A DNA stretch of 64,000 nucleotides from Inia geoffrensis (GCA_036417435.1 CM070901.1:66212501-66276500); one strand, 5' to 3'; shown: positions 33,540 to 43,545, numbered from the stretch's first letter. Notes: generated from the sequence alone by a model not told the origin. Numbers and translations are program-made.

Positions 33540-34490
33540 TGATTGTGGAGCTTTAATCCGCGGCTTCTGAGGCTGCTGGGAGAGATTTCCCTTTCACTTC
33601 TTTGTTCTCACAGCTCCCAGGGGCTCAGCTTTGGATTTGGCCCTACCTCTGCGTGTAGGTCGCTGGAGGGCGTCTGTTTTTCACTCAGACAGGACAGGGT
33701 TAAAGGAGCCTCTGACTCGGGGGCTCTGGTGCACTCAGGCCGAGGGGAGAGAGAGGCACGGCGTGCGGGGCGGGCCTGCGGCGGCAGAGGCCGGCGTGAC
33801 GCTGCACCAGCCTGAGGCCCGCCGTGTGTTCTCCCTGGGCAGATGTCACTGGATCCCGGGAACCTGGCAGTGGCGGGCTGCGCAGGCTCCCCGGAAGAGG
33901 GGTGTGGATATTGACCTGTGCTCGTACACAGGCCCCTTGCTGGCGGCAGCAGCAGCCTTAGCGTCTCCCGCCCGTCTCTGGGATCCGCGTTTTTAGCCGC
34001 GGCTCGCGCCTGTCTCTGAGGTCCGTGCTTTTAGCCGCGGCTCGCGCCAGTCTCTGGGGACCACGCTTTCAGCCACGGCTCACGCCGGTCTCTGGAGTTC
34101 CTTAAAGCAGCGCTCTTAATCCCCTCTCCTTGCGCATCAGGAAACAAAGAGGGAAGGAAAAGTCTCTTGCCTCTTCGGCAGGTGCAGACTTTTCCCCGGA
34201 CTCCCTCCCGGCTAGCCGTGGTGCACTACCCCCTTCAGTCTATGTTCAAGCCGCCAACCCCAGTCCTTTCCCTGCGCTCCGTCTGAAACCGAAACCCGAG
34301 CCTTAGCTCGCAGCCCCGCCCGCCCCGGCGGGTGAGCCGACAAGCCTCTCGGGCTGGTGAGTGCCGGTCGGCACCGATCCTCTATGCGGGAGTCTCTCCG
34401 CTTTCCCCTCCGCACCCCTGTTGCTGTGCTCTCCTCTGCGGCTCCGAAGCTCCCTCCTCCGCCTCCCGCAGTCTCTGCCCGTGAAGGGGC
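33540..34490 (-). promoter_or_regulatory. CpG-rich L1 5' UTR (likely promoter region)
   Basis: The only strongly GC- and CpG-rich part of the window ('gccgcggctcgcgcc', 'gcccgccccggcggg', 'gcgtgcggggcgggcctgcggcggc'). It lies in the 5' UTR of the minus-strand L1, where the internal RNA polymerase II promoter of L1 elements resides. The retained CpGs argue for a young insertion or for protection from methylation decay. Open frames of 67-121 codons on either strand here reflect the GC content. Confidence 0.7.
33975..34100 (-). repeat. Three 38-bp CpG-rich tandem repeats in the L1 5' UTR
   Basis: Units begin at 33975, 34013 and 34051, each exactly 38 bp, with a partial fourth at 34089. Each starts TCTCTG and contains a TTTTAGCCGCGGCTCGCGCC-like core (third unit: TTTCAGCCACGGCTCACGCC). 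The third unit has lost two CpGs to CpA. Confidence 0.93.
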
Positions 34491-34738
34491 TTCCTAGTGT
34501 GTGGAGACTTTTCCTCCTTCACAGCTCCCTCCCACTGGTGCCGGTGCCGTCCCTATTCTTTTGTCCCTGTTTTTTTCTTTTTTTCTTTTGCCCTACCCAG
34601 GTACGTGGGGAGTTTCTTGCCTTTTAGGAGGTCTGAGGTCTTTTGCCAGCCTTCAGTAGGTGTTCTGTAAGAGTCGTTCCACGTGTAGATGTATTTCTGG
34701 TGCATCTGTGGGGAGGAAGGTGATCTCTGCGTCTTACT

Positions 34739-34752
34739 CTTCCGCCATCTTT
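34739..34752 (-). promoter_or_regulatory. YY1-like site at the L1 5' end
   Basis: The minus strand reads AAAGATGGCGGAAG, containing the AAGATGGCGG core of YY1 sites, within about 20 bp of the element's first base. Human L1 has a YY1 site in the same place that sets the transcription start. The L1 at 9 kb has the weaker CAAGATGGCAGA at the same relative position (9043-9054). Confidence 0.65.
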
Positions 34753-35046
34753 CTATCTCCCATATGATTTTTATTACCCCTCTTCCACATACATTTCCTT
34801 CTCAGTTAAGTCTGCTTCTGTTGGTAGACATGGGAGTTTTTGCTGTGTAATGGAATAGAGGGAGAGATTTCAGTTAGAGAAACAGGGGCAGGGGAAAGAG
34901 AGAGAGAAACAAAGAGGATGATGTAGAATCTTTTCCCTTATTTCTTCATCCTTAAGAAGGCATACTCTGACTTCATCAACAAAGATTTGCTGTTTTATAG
35001 TCAAGGGATATCACCAGCTGGAAGGAGGCACTCTAGCAAAATCTAT

Positions 35047-35387
35047 CTTTTTTTTTTTTTTTTTTTTTGGCTGTGTTGGGTCTTTGTTGCTGCATGGACT
35101 TTCTCTAGTTGCAGTGAGTAGGGGCTACTCTTTGTTGTGATGCATGGGCTTCTCATCACGGTGGCTTCTCTTGTTGTGGAGCATGGGCTCTAGGCACATT
35201 GGCTTCAGAGTTGTGGCATGCGGGCTCAGTAGTTGTGGCTCACAGGCTCTAGAGAACAAGCTCAGTATTTGTGGCGCATGGGCTTAGTTGCTCCGCAGCA
35301 TGTGGGATCTTCCCGGACCAGGGCTCGACCCCGTGTCTGCTGCATTGGCAGGCGGATTCTTAACCACTGTGCCACCAGGGAAGTCCC
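35047..35387 (-). mobile_element. Longer tRNA-Glu SINE of the CHR family
   Basis: Antisense SINE of about 340 bp. The T run (35048-35068) is the tail, and the 5' end reads in reverse as GGACTTCCCTGGTGGCACAG (35368-35387). The 11-bp duplication GCAAAATCTAT flanks it (35036-35046 and 35388-35398). It shares the tRNA-like head with the compact CHR copies but has a different, longer 3' body ('ttgtggctcacaggctctagag', 'ggctgtgttgggtctttgttgctgcatgg'). It therefore belongs to another, older subfamily. Confidence 0.93.
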
Positions 35388-35398
35388 GCAAAATCTAT

Positions 35399-36740
35399 TC
35401 TTATCTTTCCATTTTGCAGGAGACCTAGAAAGAAGGAGGACTCTGTGAAGGTCAGACAGCTCCTCAGTCAGAAAGCAAAGTTAAAAGCATCCTCAGATTT
35501 CTACTTGTGAGCCCTCTCTAAGGCAGCATCTCTCTTCTCAGGTGCTTTTACAACAGAAATAGGGACTCTTATAGGCCAGAAAATCCTTCAAGCTCCAAAG
35601 AAATGAAATAAACACTATGGGAGTTCAATTAGTGACCGAATAAGGCAGAGACATTCGTATTCTATCTACACTAATGCAATTTAGTAGCTTCTTAACGTGC
35701 TGGTGAAATGGCAGCAAAACCCTGTAGAACAAGTTGTTCTGTCTCTACCCCTCTTCCACTCCACCCCTCCCCTGGGTGTGGGTGTCTGCAGGTGTGTGTG
35801 GACCACCTGGGTGTGGGTGGCTGTAGGTGTGTGTTGCATGCTCACCACTCATTCTCTATTTAGTGTTATTAGAAACTCCTTTCTTTCATAGTCCCTACTC
35901 CAACAGGGGTGTTAAGGAAGGTGAACCCCAGCCTCTGAGTCAGGACCCTTCACACTAATGTTTAATTGACTATGGATTAAAAGATATGTGTTTTACAAAA
36001 CCAAAATATATATGGCCTGAACTAGAAAACAGCATTTCTGAACCCCACAAATTCTAATAAATTTTATACAGGGTGAGTAGGGATGAAATAACAGATGTGC
36101 AGCCAACTAGTTAGTTCTACTTGAGGATGGTCTCACCACTCCCTTTCCAAACCAAAACTGTTCAGTGTTGGTAAAGCTAATTTGATCTGAGTTGCTATGA
36201 GAACAGAGAAAGAAGTTGCTAGAAATGCAATAATAATTGCTGTCATCTGAAAGGGCAGCTCTCTACTTCAATATCCTCCCATATGTTTGCATTAAGCTGG
36301 TGTTAGCAAATGGGTGTCAAAAGTCATTCTTATGCAAATTGCTGAGAGGAAAACTTGAAGTGTTGGGTGTTGCTCTACTGAGCTGATTTGCTAAAGGAAA
36401 TAATTTCCACTGTTGTTTCTGGATTTGAATTCTTTTTGCAGTCCTGTATGACTGGGCAGCCTGGCAGAGGATCCAAACATTCACCTCTCTCCAAACACGA
36501 TTCTCTCACAGCCTGGGTCAGGCTAGAAGCTGCACGTTTGCATGTGGTCAGAGTGTACAGCTTGGTTTTGCGTGCTTGACAGACACTGGAAACTACACCC
36601 ACCGGCATCTTTACTCAATGAAATGCTTATAGTTTAGAGGAGGTAGTGGGGGAAAGGGTGCCCATGGTTACAGGGTTCAAAGAATCAACAGAATCAGAGA
36701 CATAAGCCTGAAAAATAGCCTTTGGGGATCAACTGGCCCC
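35399..36740. other. Unannotated DNA
   Basis: A GT/GGGTG-rich low-complexity patch at 35775-35840 is the only structure. The sequence 36230-36360, with a TATGCAAAT octamer motif on the + strand (36333-36341), looks non-repetitive and could be a conserved non-coding element, but I cannot test conservation. No gene. Confidence 0.35.
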
Positions 36741-36744
36741 TTGC

Positions 36745-36900
36745 TTTTCAACATATGGCCCATGCACCAGCAGCACTGTCATAACCTGGGAGGGGGTTAG
36801 AAATGTGGAATCTCAAAGTCCACCCCAGACTTACTGAATCAAAATCTACATATGAACAAGATCCCTAGGTGATTAATTTGCATATTGAAGCACTGTTGTG
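36745..36900. repeat. MER5-like hAT (Charlie) element
   Basis: Signature order: 'atatggcccatgcaccagcagcactgtcataacctggga', 'ttagaaatgtggaatctcaaagtccaccccagacttactgaatcaaaatctacat', 'aagatccctaggtgatt'. Confidence 0.75.
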
Positions 36901-37035
36901 GTCCAACTTCTTAATTTTACAGATAAGGTGACTAAAGTCCTGAAAAAGAGAAGTGACTTGCCCAAGTTCTTGCTGAGGACCAGTAACAGAACCAGAACAA
37001 AATTCCATTATCTCTAAGGGTGAGACTTTTGCCAC
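36901..37035 (+). repeat. MIR SINE core
   Basis: 'ttcttaattttacagataaggtgactaaagtcctgaaaaagagaagtgacttgcccaag', then a degraded terminal segment. It directly abuts the MER5 element. Confidence 0.65.
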
Positions 37036-37272
37036 TACTCCACATAGCTTCTCAGAGGCTGTGGTTGGGGCAGGATGTTAGAACTGGCATCTATGAATTT
37101 CTAGCCTTGTCCCTAGCTGTATGCCATCCTAGGCACTGTCCCTTCCAACCTTAAATTTGCATGTATTGCTGGTTCTGGTGTACCCAGATTGGCCAGTTTG
37201 AACACCAATTTTGGGAGTGCTCCACTGGCCTATGAAAGTAGCTGGTAACAGTTCCATTCAAAACTGAAAGGA

Positions 37273-37462
37273 GGGCTTCCCTGGTGGCACAGTGGTTGAG
37301 AGTCCGCCTGTCGATGCAGAGGACATGGGTTCATGCCTCAGTCGGGGAAGATCCCACATGCCACGGAGCAGCTGCGCCTGTGAGCCATGGCCGCTGAGCC
37401 TGTGTGTCCAGAGCCTGTGCTCTGCAACGGGAGAGGCCACAAAAATGAGACGCCCGCGTATT

Positions 37463-37490
<28 letters not shown>
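37273..37490 (+). mobile_element. CHR-type tRNA-Glu SINE
   Basis: Complete sense copy with an A tail of about 30 and near-perfect flanking duplications (AAACTGAAAGGA at 37261-37272, AAATTGAAAGGA at 37491-37502, one mismatch). More diverged than the copy at 25 kb: many CpGs are TG or CA (for example 'acatgggttcatgcctcagtcgggg'). Confidence 0.95.
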
Positions 37491-37497
<7 letters not shown>

Positions 37498-37502
37498 AAG
37501 GA

Positions 37503-38088
37503 AAGGCTAGCTCTAGTCTATGCCCTTCCTCTCTCCTCTCTCAAGGCCCCTATCAGGGGACAATTGATAAGTCATTGTGAATTACTCTTAACAGGAACAC
37601 TTCTCTCATTTTCTGAAAGCTGGAGGCAAAGCTTTTTCCAGATAATAATATGAATAAACAAGTGAAAATGACAAGCACATAGGGAGGTGTCAAATGCTTT
37701 CTGCCTTCTCAAGACTCATAAAGCAATGCTCTCTTTAGGCTGGAGCAAGTATGGGTTCGTTTTCCATGTTTCCTGTATGAATCATCTGGGTATCGGTGGG
37801 TACACAGTGTCATTGTTTTTGCCCCTCCCCTAGCACCCCTACTGCATTTCACCCAAAGATGAGTCTATTAGAAAGTGACATGTAACCTGTTTCTGCATAC
37901 TAGAGCTGCCTGAGAACATAATAATTTCCTGTAATTCTCAAAGCCTGGCATAAGCTTTGCTTCCTCATTTTTATTGCCCCATTTCTCACACACATTTCTG
38001 CATTGACTGTTCTAGCCTAGTTAATCATCACACTATTCCCTGCACACAATTTATTAATTCCCAGTTCCCTACTTTTATTCTAGCCATT
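37503..38088. other. Unannotated DNA
   Basis: No gene and no confident repeat. Confidence 0.35.
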
Positions 38089-38089
38089 T

Positions 38090-38640
38090 ATTTCTGATAT
38101 CTATTGCTCCATAACAAATCATCCCAAAATGTAGTGGCTTAACACAAGAAAATTTTATTATCTCTCATGGTTTTATGGGTTCACTGGGTCTGCAACTGCA
38201 CATTTATACTTCACATCAAGTCTGTTGGGTCTGTAGGCATCTGCTATTTTGACTGGTAGCAGGATTCAAGATGGGTCATTTTATAAGCCTTGGCAAAGGT
38301 GGATGGAGAGCTGTGTTTTTTGGGGTGTTGGTAGAACCGGCCATGCCCCCCTCCCCTCTCTCCTCTCTCCCTCTGGCTTCTCCAAGTCTTCTTGCTGGTA
38401 GGGTAGGCTTTTTACATGGTGACTCAGAGCCCTCCAAACCACAAAATTAAAGACACCACACCTTTTTAAGGTTTAGTTCCTGAACTGACACAGCACTACT
38501 TCCACTGTATTCTGTTGGTTAAAGTGAATCACAAGGGAAGTGTAGACTCTAGCAACCACAGGGTTCTCACAAAGCCCTCTGGAAACACCCAGTTTCCTTC
38601 TTTTTGCCAATGGCTGTATCTTACCTTCTTCAAAACTAAG
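38090..38640 (-). mobile_element. ERVL/MaLR-type LTR, antisense
   Basis: It begins on + with the reversed LTR 3' end 'attgctccataacaaatcatcccaaaatgtagtggcttaacac', which corresponds to the GTTTTAAGCC...TTTGTTA end of these LTRs, and 'attttattatctctcatgg' (reversed polyadenylation region). It continues through diverged LTR sequence to about 38640. No internal region was recognised. Confidence 0.55.
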
Positions 38641-38884
38641 AGTTTTTACTGGTGAATTTCAAGAGAGTCTACTGATATTCAGAAATTGTATTTTTACACA
38701 AATTTTGGGTCTTGATGCATATGTACACTTCTCTGAGGTAGGAGCCCATGCTTTCATCAGATTCTCAAAGGGATCCTTGATCCAGAAAAGGTTACATCAC
38801 AGGAAATCCTATACATCCTTCCAAGAGTGAGTCACATCTGACTCTACATACCATCTGCTCAATATTCATGCCTTGATGTGAGTC

Positions 38885-39010
38885 TCTGGAGGATACATTG
38901 TAAGTGTTCACAGTGTATCTCATTAACTAATTTTGAAATTCTACTGGGCAAGAATCATATCTGTTATTTATTCCCAGAATCCCTAGTTTTTAACACAGTC
39001 TTTTAAAAGG
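38885..39010 (+). repeat. L2 3' terminal fragment
   Basis: 'gaaattctactgggcaagaatcatatctgttatttattcccagaatccctagtttttaacacag' has the order of the L2 tail (GAGGGCAGGGAC...CCCCAGTGCCTAGCACAG). Strongly diverged. Confidence 0.4.
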
Positions 39011-39149
39011 ATAGATGCCATATGAAGGTTGCAGGTTGATTTCCTATGAAGGATTTTTCTGGACCTTGATGTAAGCAGAACATAGATGTAACACCAACCA
39101 CCACTAGCATCTCTCTTATTGACTATTTGTGTCATTCTTTTCAGTGTAA

Positions 39150-39330
39150 AAAGCTTTCATCTTTTTATTTTATACTTATCTAATTTGATTCTACAAGTTC
39201 AGTGGAGCAGATGTCATCATAATGTTATTTTGGACTAAGGAAACTGAGGTTTGCATAATCTGTCTCAAGAACTTAGAGCTAGTTAGAGAACAAACAAGTG
39301 CTAAAGTCCAACTTTCCTGATTTCCACTCT
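39150..39330 (+). repeat. MIR SINE
   Basis: Core 'tggactaaggaaactgaggtt', then 'agagctagttagagaac' and 'agtccaactttcctgatttcc'. Diverged sense MIR. Confidence 0.6.
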
Positions 39331-39524
39331 CCCAGGCTGTGTGGCGTAAACCTCGGTGATGAGTAGGAGGAATGACAAGAGAGACAATGTGAAAAGCTAG
39401 AAGGGTAAGAATTCAGACGTTTGGAGCAGAAAGGTAACTTTGGAAATTGGCAAGTGGAATATAGTTTAGTCTTCCTAAGAAAATCCAGAGATGGTATTGT
39501 GTATGGACAGAGCTGACTTCCCAT

Positions 39525-39612
39525 CCCTTTTCTGCTCCATCCTGGCTATGAGGCCTTGAAATGTCACTTCACCTTTTTGTGCCCCAATTTTCTTAGCAGT
39601 CAAGCCAGCGGA
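39525..39612 (-). repeat. MIR SINE, antisense fragment
   Basis: 'ctggctatgaggccttgaaatgtcacttcacctttttgtgccccaattttctta' follows the reversed MIR core. Diverged. Confidence 0.45.
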
Positions 39613-39617
39613 ATGAA

Positions 39618-39772
39618 CTAGAATAGTGGTTCCCATACTAACAGCTACAGAATCACCCAACTTCTTAAAATTATACATGTCCAACTCCTACCTCAGAGAT
39701 ATGGAGTATAAGTCAGCAATTGGTATTTCTAAAAATCTCCAAGGTCGTTCTGATGATCTTGGGAACCCTGAG
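39618..39772. repeat. MER5-like hAT (Charlie) element
   Basis: Starts 'gaatagtggttcccatactaacagctacagaatcaccc', middle 'tccaactcctacctcagagatatggagtataagtcagcaa', end 'ttctgatgatcttgggaaccctg'. Confidence 0.6.
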
Positions 39773-39839
39773 CAAGATAACTTAGAAGATTCCCTTCAGT
39801 CTAGTGACTTGAGAAATGTAGAAACCCTGGTGTGGTAGG

Positions 39840-40262
39840 AAGTGGCTAGCTGTGCACCAAACCCATTTCCTTTTCCTTCTAGACACACAGCTAGACATTA
39901 TTTCCCAACTTCCCTGCCTTAGCTGCGCTTAGATGTGACCATGTGACTGATTTCTGGCCAGTGAAATTTTGCCTAGTCTATAAAACTCTCCTGGGACACC
40001 CTCCACTTTTTATTTCCCCTATCTGCTGGCTATCGCTCTTCCCCAGTAGTCAGTGCCCAAGTCAACCCTGGAAGCCATGTATTAAAGGTGGAAGACATTC
40101 TGTTGGCCTGGGTCCCTGATTGACTTGTAGAGTTCCTCTGCAACCAACTAGGATTTTTAATGAATAAAAAAAAAGACTTGTGAAATTTTAGTATTTATTT
40201 GTTACAGCAGCTAGTAATTAGTTACCTTAACTAATACACAAGAGCATCTTAATATAATCAAA
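39840..40262. other. Unannotated DNA
   Basis: No gene and no confident repeat. Confidence 0.35.
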
Positions 40263-40263
40263 T

Positions 40264-40560
40264 TTTCCTTAATAGCTCTTTTGATTTGCATTTCCCTGAT
40301 GATTATTGATGTTGAACCCTTTTTATGCACCTGTGGCCATTTGTATGTCTTCTGTGGAAAAAAAATATCTGTTCAGGTCCTTTGCCCATTTTTTAATTGG
40401 GTTATTTATTTATTTATTTGTATCATTAAGTTATATAAGTTTCTTATATATTTTGGTTATTAATCTCTTATCAGATATGTGGTTTGCAAATATTTTCTCC
40501 CACTTTGTAAGTTGCTTTTTCATTTTATTAACCATTTCTTTGATTTGGGGCCTACCAAGC
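40264..40560 (-). repeat. L1 ORF2 fragment, antisense
   Basis: 'tttgatttgcatttccctgatgattattgatgttgaa', 'tttgcccattttttaattggg' and 'tttgcaaatattttctccc' are the reversed C-terminal ORF2 region, also seen at 27.95-28.17 kb in the young L1. The 132-codon frame at 40306-40704 is this fragment plus the adjacent microsatellite. Confidence 0.8.
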
Positions 40561-40572
40561 CTCCACAATTCC

Positions 40573-40668
40573 TTTATATCTATCTATCTATCTATCAATC
40601 TATCTATCTATCTATCTATCTATGTATCTATCTATCTATCATCTTCTATCTATCATCTATTTATCTAC
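40573..40668. repeat. (TATC)n / (GATA)n microsatellite
   Basis: Roughly 20 tetranucleotide units with single-base interruptions (TCAATC, TGTATC, TCATCTTC, TTTATC). It translates to YLSI/IYLS repeats in open frames, which are not proteins. Confidence 0.95.
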
Positions 40669-40713
40669 ACATCCTGTAGGTTTTGTTTCTCTGGAGAATC
40701 CTGACTAGTTCAG
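40669..40713 (-). repeat. Terminus of the unresolved repeat seen at 15.83 kb
   Basis: 'ctgtaggttttgtttctctggagaatcctgactagttcag' is the reverse of the terminus at 15834. It borders the (TATC)n array directly. Confidence 0.5.
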
Positions 40714-40789
40714 TATCCTTGGTGCCTATTTTAATGTGTGGCCCATGGTAGATACTCAATAAATGTATGTTTGAATTGATGAAATAGCT

Positions 40790-41420
40790 CATTAATTAAC
40801 TGTATGACATGGGTGACAGCTGGTATTAGAGCCTTAAGAGGAAGTGGGCAATAAATGGAATGAAAGAGTCATGGGTGAGTCTATGGGATGCCCTTGATCA
40901 GGAATCAGTGCCAAGGTTCATATGCCTCCACCCTGATAGTTCGGGCCCAGAAAGTTTGTCACACACCCTCTAAGCTTCACCTCAAAAGTCCTGACTTGGT
41001 ATCACATCAGAATCCTGGGGTTAGGCTCTAGATTCCTGTACATCAGTTTGCAACCATGTCTCTGTAACTTTCACTACATGGCTGTACCTACCTGAGTGAG
41101 TTTCTCTGTTGGTACTTCCCACTTTAATTCTCTATAGGGCTGGAAACCTAATCAATTCTGTCATCTAGGCCCAAACCCAATGTCTAGGTCTTCAAGTCTT
41201 TTTCTTCGGTGGATTTCCCTCCTCCCAATTCCCTTAGCCACTAATTGGGATTCTTAATTAACCCACATGGACCCTCAATCCAAACCAAAAGTCACTATCT
41301 ACTAGAAGGTAAGTAATGAGACTGGATATCTCATGTCTTCTCAGATCAATTTGATTCTGTATCAGCATACTTCTGAATTTGACCAAAGGTTGCTAACACA
41401 GTTCTTTGGACACTGTAATT
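40790..41420. other. Unannotated DNA
   Basis: An L2-tail-like piece ('cccatggtagatactcaataaatgtatgtttgaattgatg') lies just before it at 40741-40785. The rest is unassigned. Confidence 0.35.
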
Positions 41421-41437
41421 TAAAATACTGACCTCTC

Positions 41438-41688
41438 GGGCTTCCCTGGTGGCGCAGTTGTTGAGAATCTGCCTGCCGATGCAGGGGTCACGGGTTCGTG
41501 CCCCGGTTTAGGAAGATCCCACATGCCGCGGAGCGGCTGGGCCCGTGAGCCATGGCTGCTGAGCCTGAGCGTCTGGAGCCTGTGCTCTGCAACGGGAGAG
41601 GCCACAACAGTGAGAGGCCTGCGTACTGCAAAAAAAAAAATTAAAAAATAAATTAAATAAATAAATAAATAAATAAATAAAAGTAAAA
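41438..41688 (+). mobile_element. CHR-type tRNA-Glu SINE with (AAAT)n tail
   Basis: Sense copy with a 17-bp perfect duplication TAAAATACTGACCTCTC (41421-41437 and 41689-41705). Its tail is A10 followed by (AAAT)n, unlike the pure A tails of the other copies. Moderately diverged. Confidence 0.96.
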
Positions 41689-41771
41689 TAAAATACTGAC
41701 CTCTCTTTAGGGAATCTCAACTCCTCCACTATATAAGGAGTCCTCTCTGGGCCTTGGGATTGATATGGTCT

Positions 41772-41968
41772 AAGCCAGTGGTTCTCAAGCTTTAGTAAAC
41801 ATGAGAATTACTTGGAGAGTTTATTAAACAACAGGTTGTAAGCCCCACTGCAAGAGCATCTGGTTCAGAAAGTGGGGACTGTGGATTTGCATTTTTTGTA
41901 AGTTTCTAGGTAATGCATATGCTACTGCTATGGTATGGGGACTACATTTTTAAAGACCCTGATCTAAT
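41772..41968. repeat. MER5-like hAT (Charlie) element
   Basis: 'gccagtggttctcaagctttagtaaacatgagaattacttggagagtttatta', 'catctggttcagaaagtgggg', 'gtaagtttctaggtaatgcatatgctactg'. Confidence 0.75.
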
Positions 41969-41969
41969 C

Positions 41970-43255
41970 TGTGGACACATATGATAATAAAAATTTGTCT
42001 GAGCCTACAGTTTCCGTTTATATTCTGTTCAGTAGTGTCCAGGGTATGATGTCATCCATTTCTGTTCTGTACTTTATACCCAGAAGAGAGAAGTTAGGAA
42101 CCCCATCCCCTCATCCTAACCAAACAAACACACCACACTTAGATACTCCTCTCTTTTCCAAAATGAAGGAGAGACTCCTGGCCGTCAAATGCCATATCAG
42201 CCCTCTACTTTTCATTGCTATTAGAAAACTATGATGGAAGAGTTAAGCAGAAAGGTCAATAGAGTGGACTTTCTAGAATGGGGAAATGAGTGTAAATGTT
42301 ACCCTCTTGCCTCTGACACGAAATGGTTGACTGTATCAGAATTTGACAATTGTGCTCATGTCAGATTATTTGGTTCTTAATAATAATTTAACCAAATATA
42401 TCAAGAGCTAATTTTCTTAAATATTACATCCAAACACACTTATGCACCTGGAACTAATTTTATTGCCACCTCTGTAGAAGAGAAGGGTTTCTTTATTCCT
42501 TAATAAGCATATTTAGTTGTCCTCTTATTTTTTCTAAAACTAGGGCTTGCAAATCCCTGTACTTGAATTTTAAAAATTTCCTGAAAGTTTTGTTAGAGGC
42601 TTGTAGACTGATAGACTCTTCACGAATAAAAAGGAGGAAGTGAAATGGGTCCAGTGACAAGCCATTATGGGACTTTTCCTTTTCAGGCTTAAGGTCATCT
42701 TGCAGTGCACAGAGTATGCTTTAGAGGTAGGTATTGTCCCTTGCCCCTTTAAGGGCTCAGACTATCACGAGATTGTTGAAAGTATTTATCATTTGCATTG
42801 GGAAAGGTTAATGTATTCCTTCCAAATATAAGCTCCTGTTTATGCAAAAGCATGTCTCTCCCATTAGCCCTGCCAGAGCTCTGGTCCAAGCTTGGATTTG
42901 AAAGCTGATGAATTCAGGTAGACATTAAAGGATTTCTGGGGCAGAACATGCTCTGTTAATGCAATAGGCAGAAGTCTTATGTAGTCAAAATCATCTGGAA
43001 GTGAATTGGTCTTTATCAAGTAGAACATTTAGATTACTATTAAATGTTCCTGCGCATTAGCGGAATGGCAGTTCTGCCAGATAGTTATTCAAGCAGGGAC
43101 TCTTCAGTCTCTCTTATGTAGGCATCTAGGACAAGGGAGTCTGCCAGACTTGTATGATTGCTTGTTAACAGAGCTGTCAGCCAGCTCAGAATGATTTGTG
43201 GTCCTTCATCACACAGGTCCCCTTCCAACAGTCCATGGATAGAGACGGGGGCAAA
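41970..43255. other. Unannotated DNA
   Basis: The stretch 42640-42960 is non-repetitive by eye and has balanced composition ('tttatgcaaaagcatgtctctcccattagccctgccagagctctgg'), so it is a candidate conserved non-coding segment. I cannot test conservation. No gene. Confidence 0.3.
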
Positions 43256-43257
43256 GG

Positions 43258-43330
43258 AGCCTGACACACACTTTACAGATGGGAAAACTGAGGCATGGTG
43301 GAACAGAGATGATTTCAAAGCATCAGTTAT
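43258..43330 (+). repeat. MIR core fragment
   Basis: 'ctttacagatgggaaaactgaggcatggtggaacagagatgattt'. Confidence 0.65.
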
Positions 43331-43424
43331 GATTTAAGATAAAGCCAGCTTCCATAATTTTTGTCAATTGTCTCTGACAATAAGGATTTGAGAACATGGT
43401 CACTTTAAAGGCATGTAGTGAAAT

Positions 43425-43545
43425 CCACTCAACAAAGTAAGAAACTAAGGTTTATGGAAATTAATTCAGTGCTTAAGACATATGGCTGGTTAGAAATAGA
43501 GTCTGGACTAGACCTAGCTGTCTTGACTTCTAATGCAGTGCATAA
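43425..43545 (+). repeat. MIR fragment
   Basis: 'agtaagaaactaaggtttatggaaatt', 'catatggctggttagaaatagagtctggactagacc', 'cttgacttctaatgcagtg'. Confidence 0.55.

Larger units (their letters stand above)
26996..34768 (-). mobile_element. Full-length, relatively young L1 retrotransposon
   Basis: Complete L1 of about 7.75 kb on the minus strand, between 9-bp direct repeats CCATATGAT (26996-27004 and 34760-34768). From its 5' end: YY1-like start at 34739-34752, 5' UTR of about 2.5 kb (34759-32211), ORF1 (32210-31332), a short intergenic gap, ORF2 (31273-27293), 3' UTR, and an irregular A-rich tail (T-rich at 27005-27090 on +). The 5' UTR is CpG-rich near its start and contains two tandem-repeat systems listed separately. 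The coding part is far better preserved than in the L1 at 9-15 kb, but ORF2 has stops, so it is not autonomous. Confidence 0.96.

Noticed and set aside
33543..33996. GC-rich open frames next to a CpG-rich region, suggesting a host gene promoter and first exon
   Set aside because: The CpG-rich block is internal to the L1 5' UTR, bounded by the L1 target duplication at 34760. The frames are long because the sequence is GC-rich.
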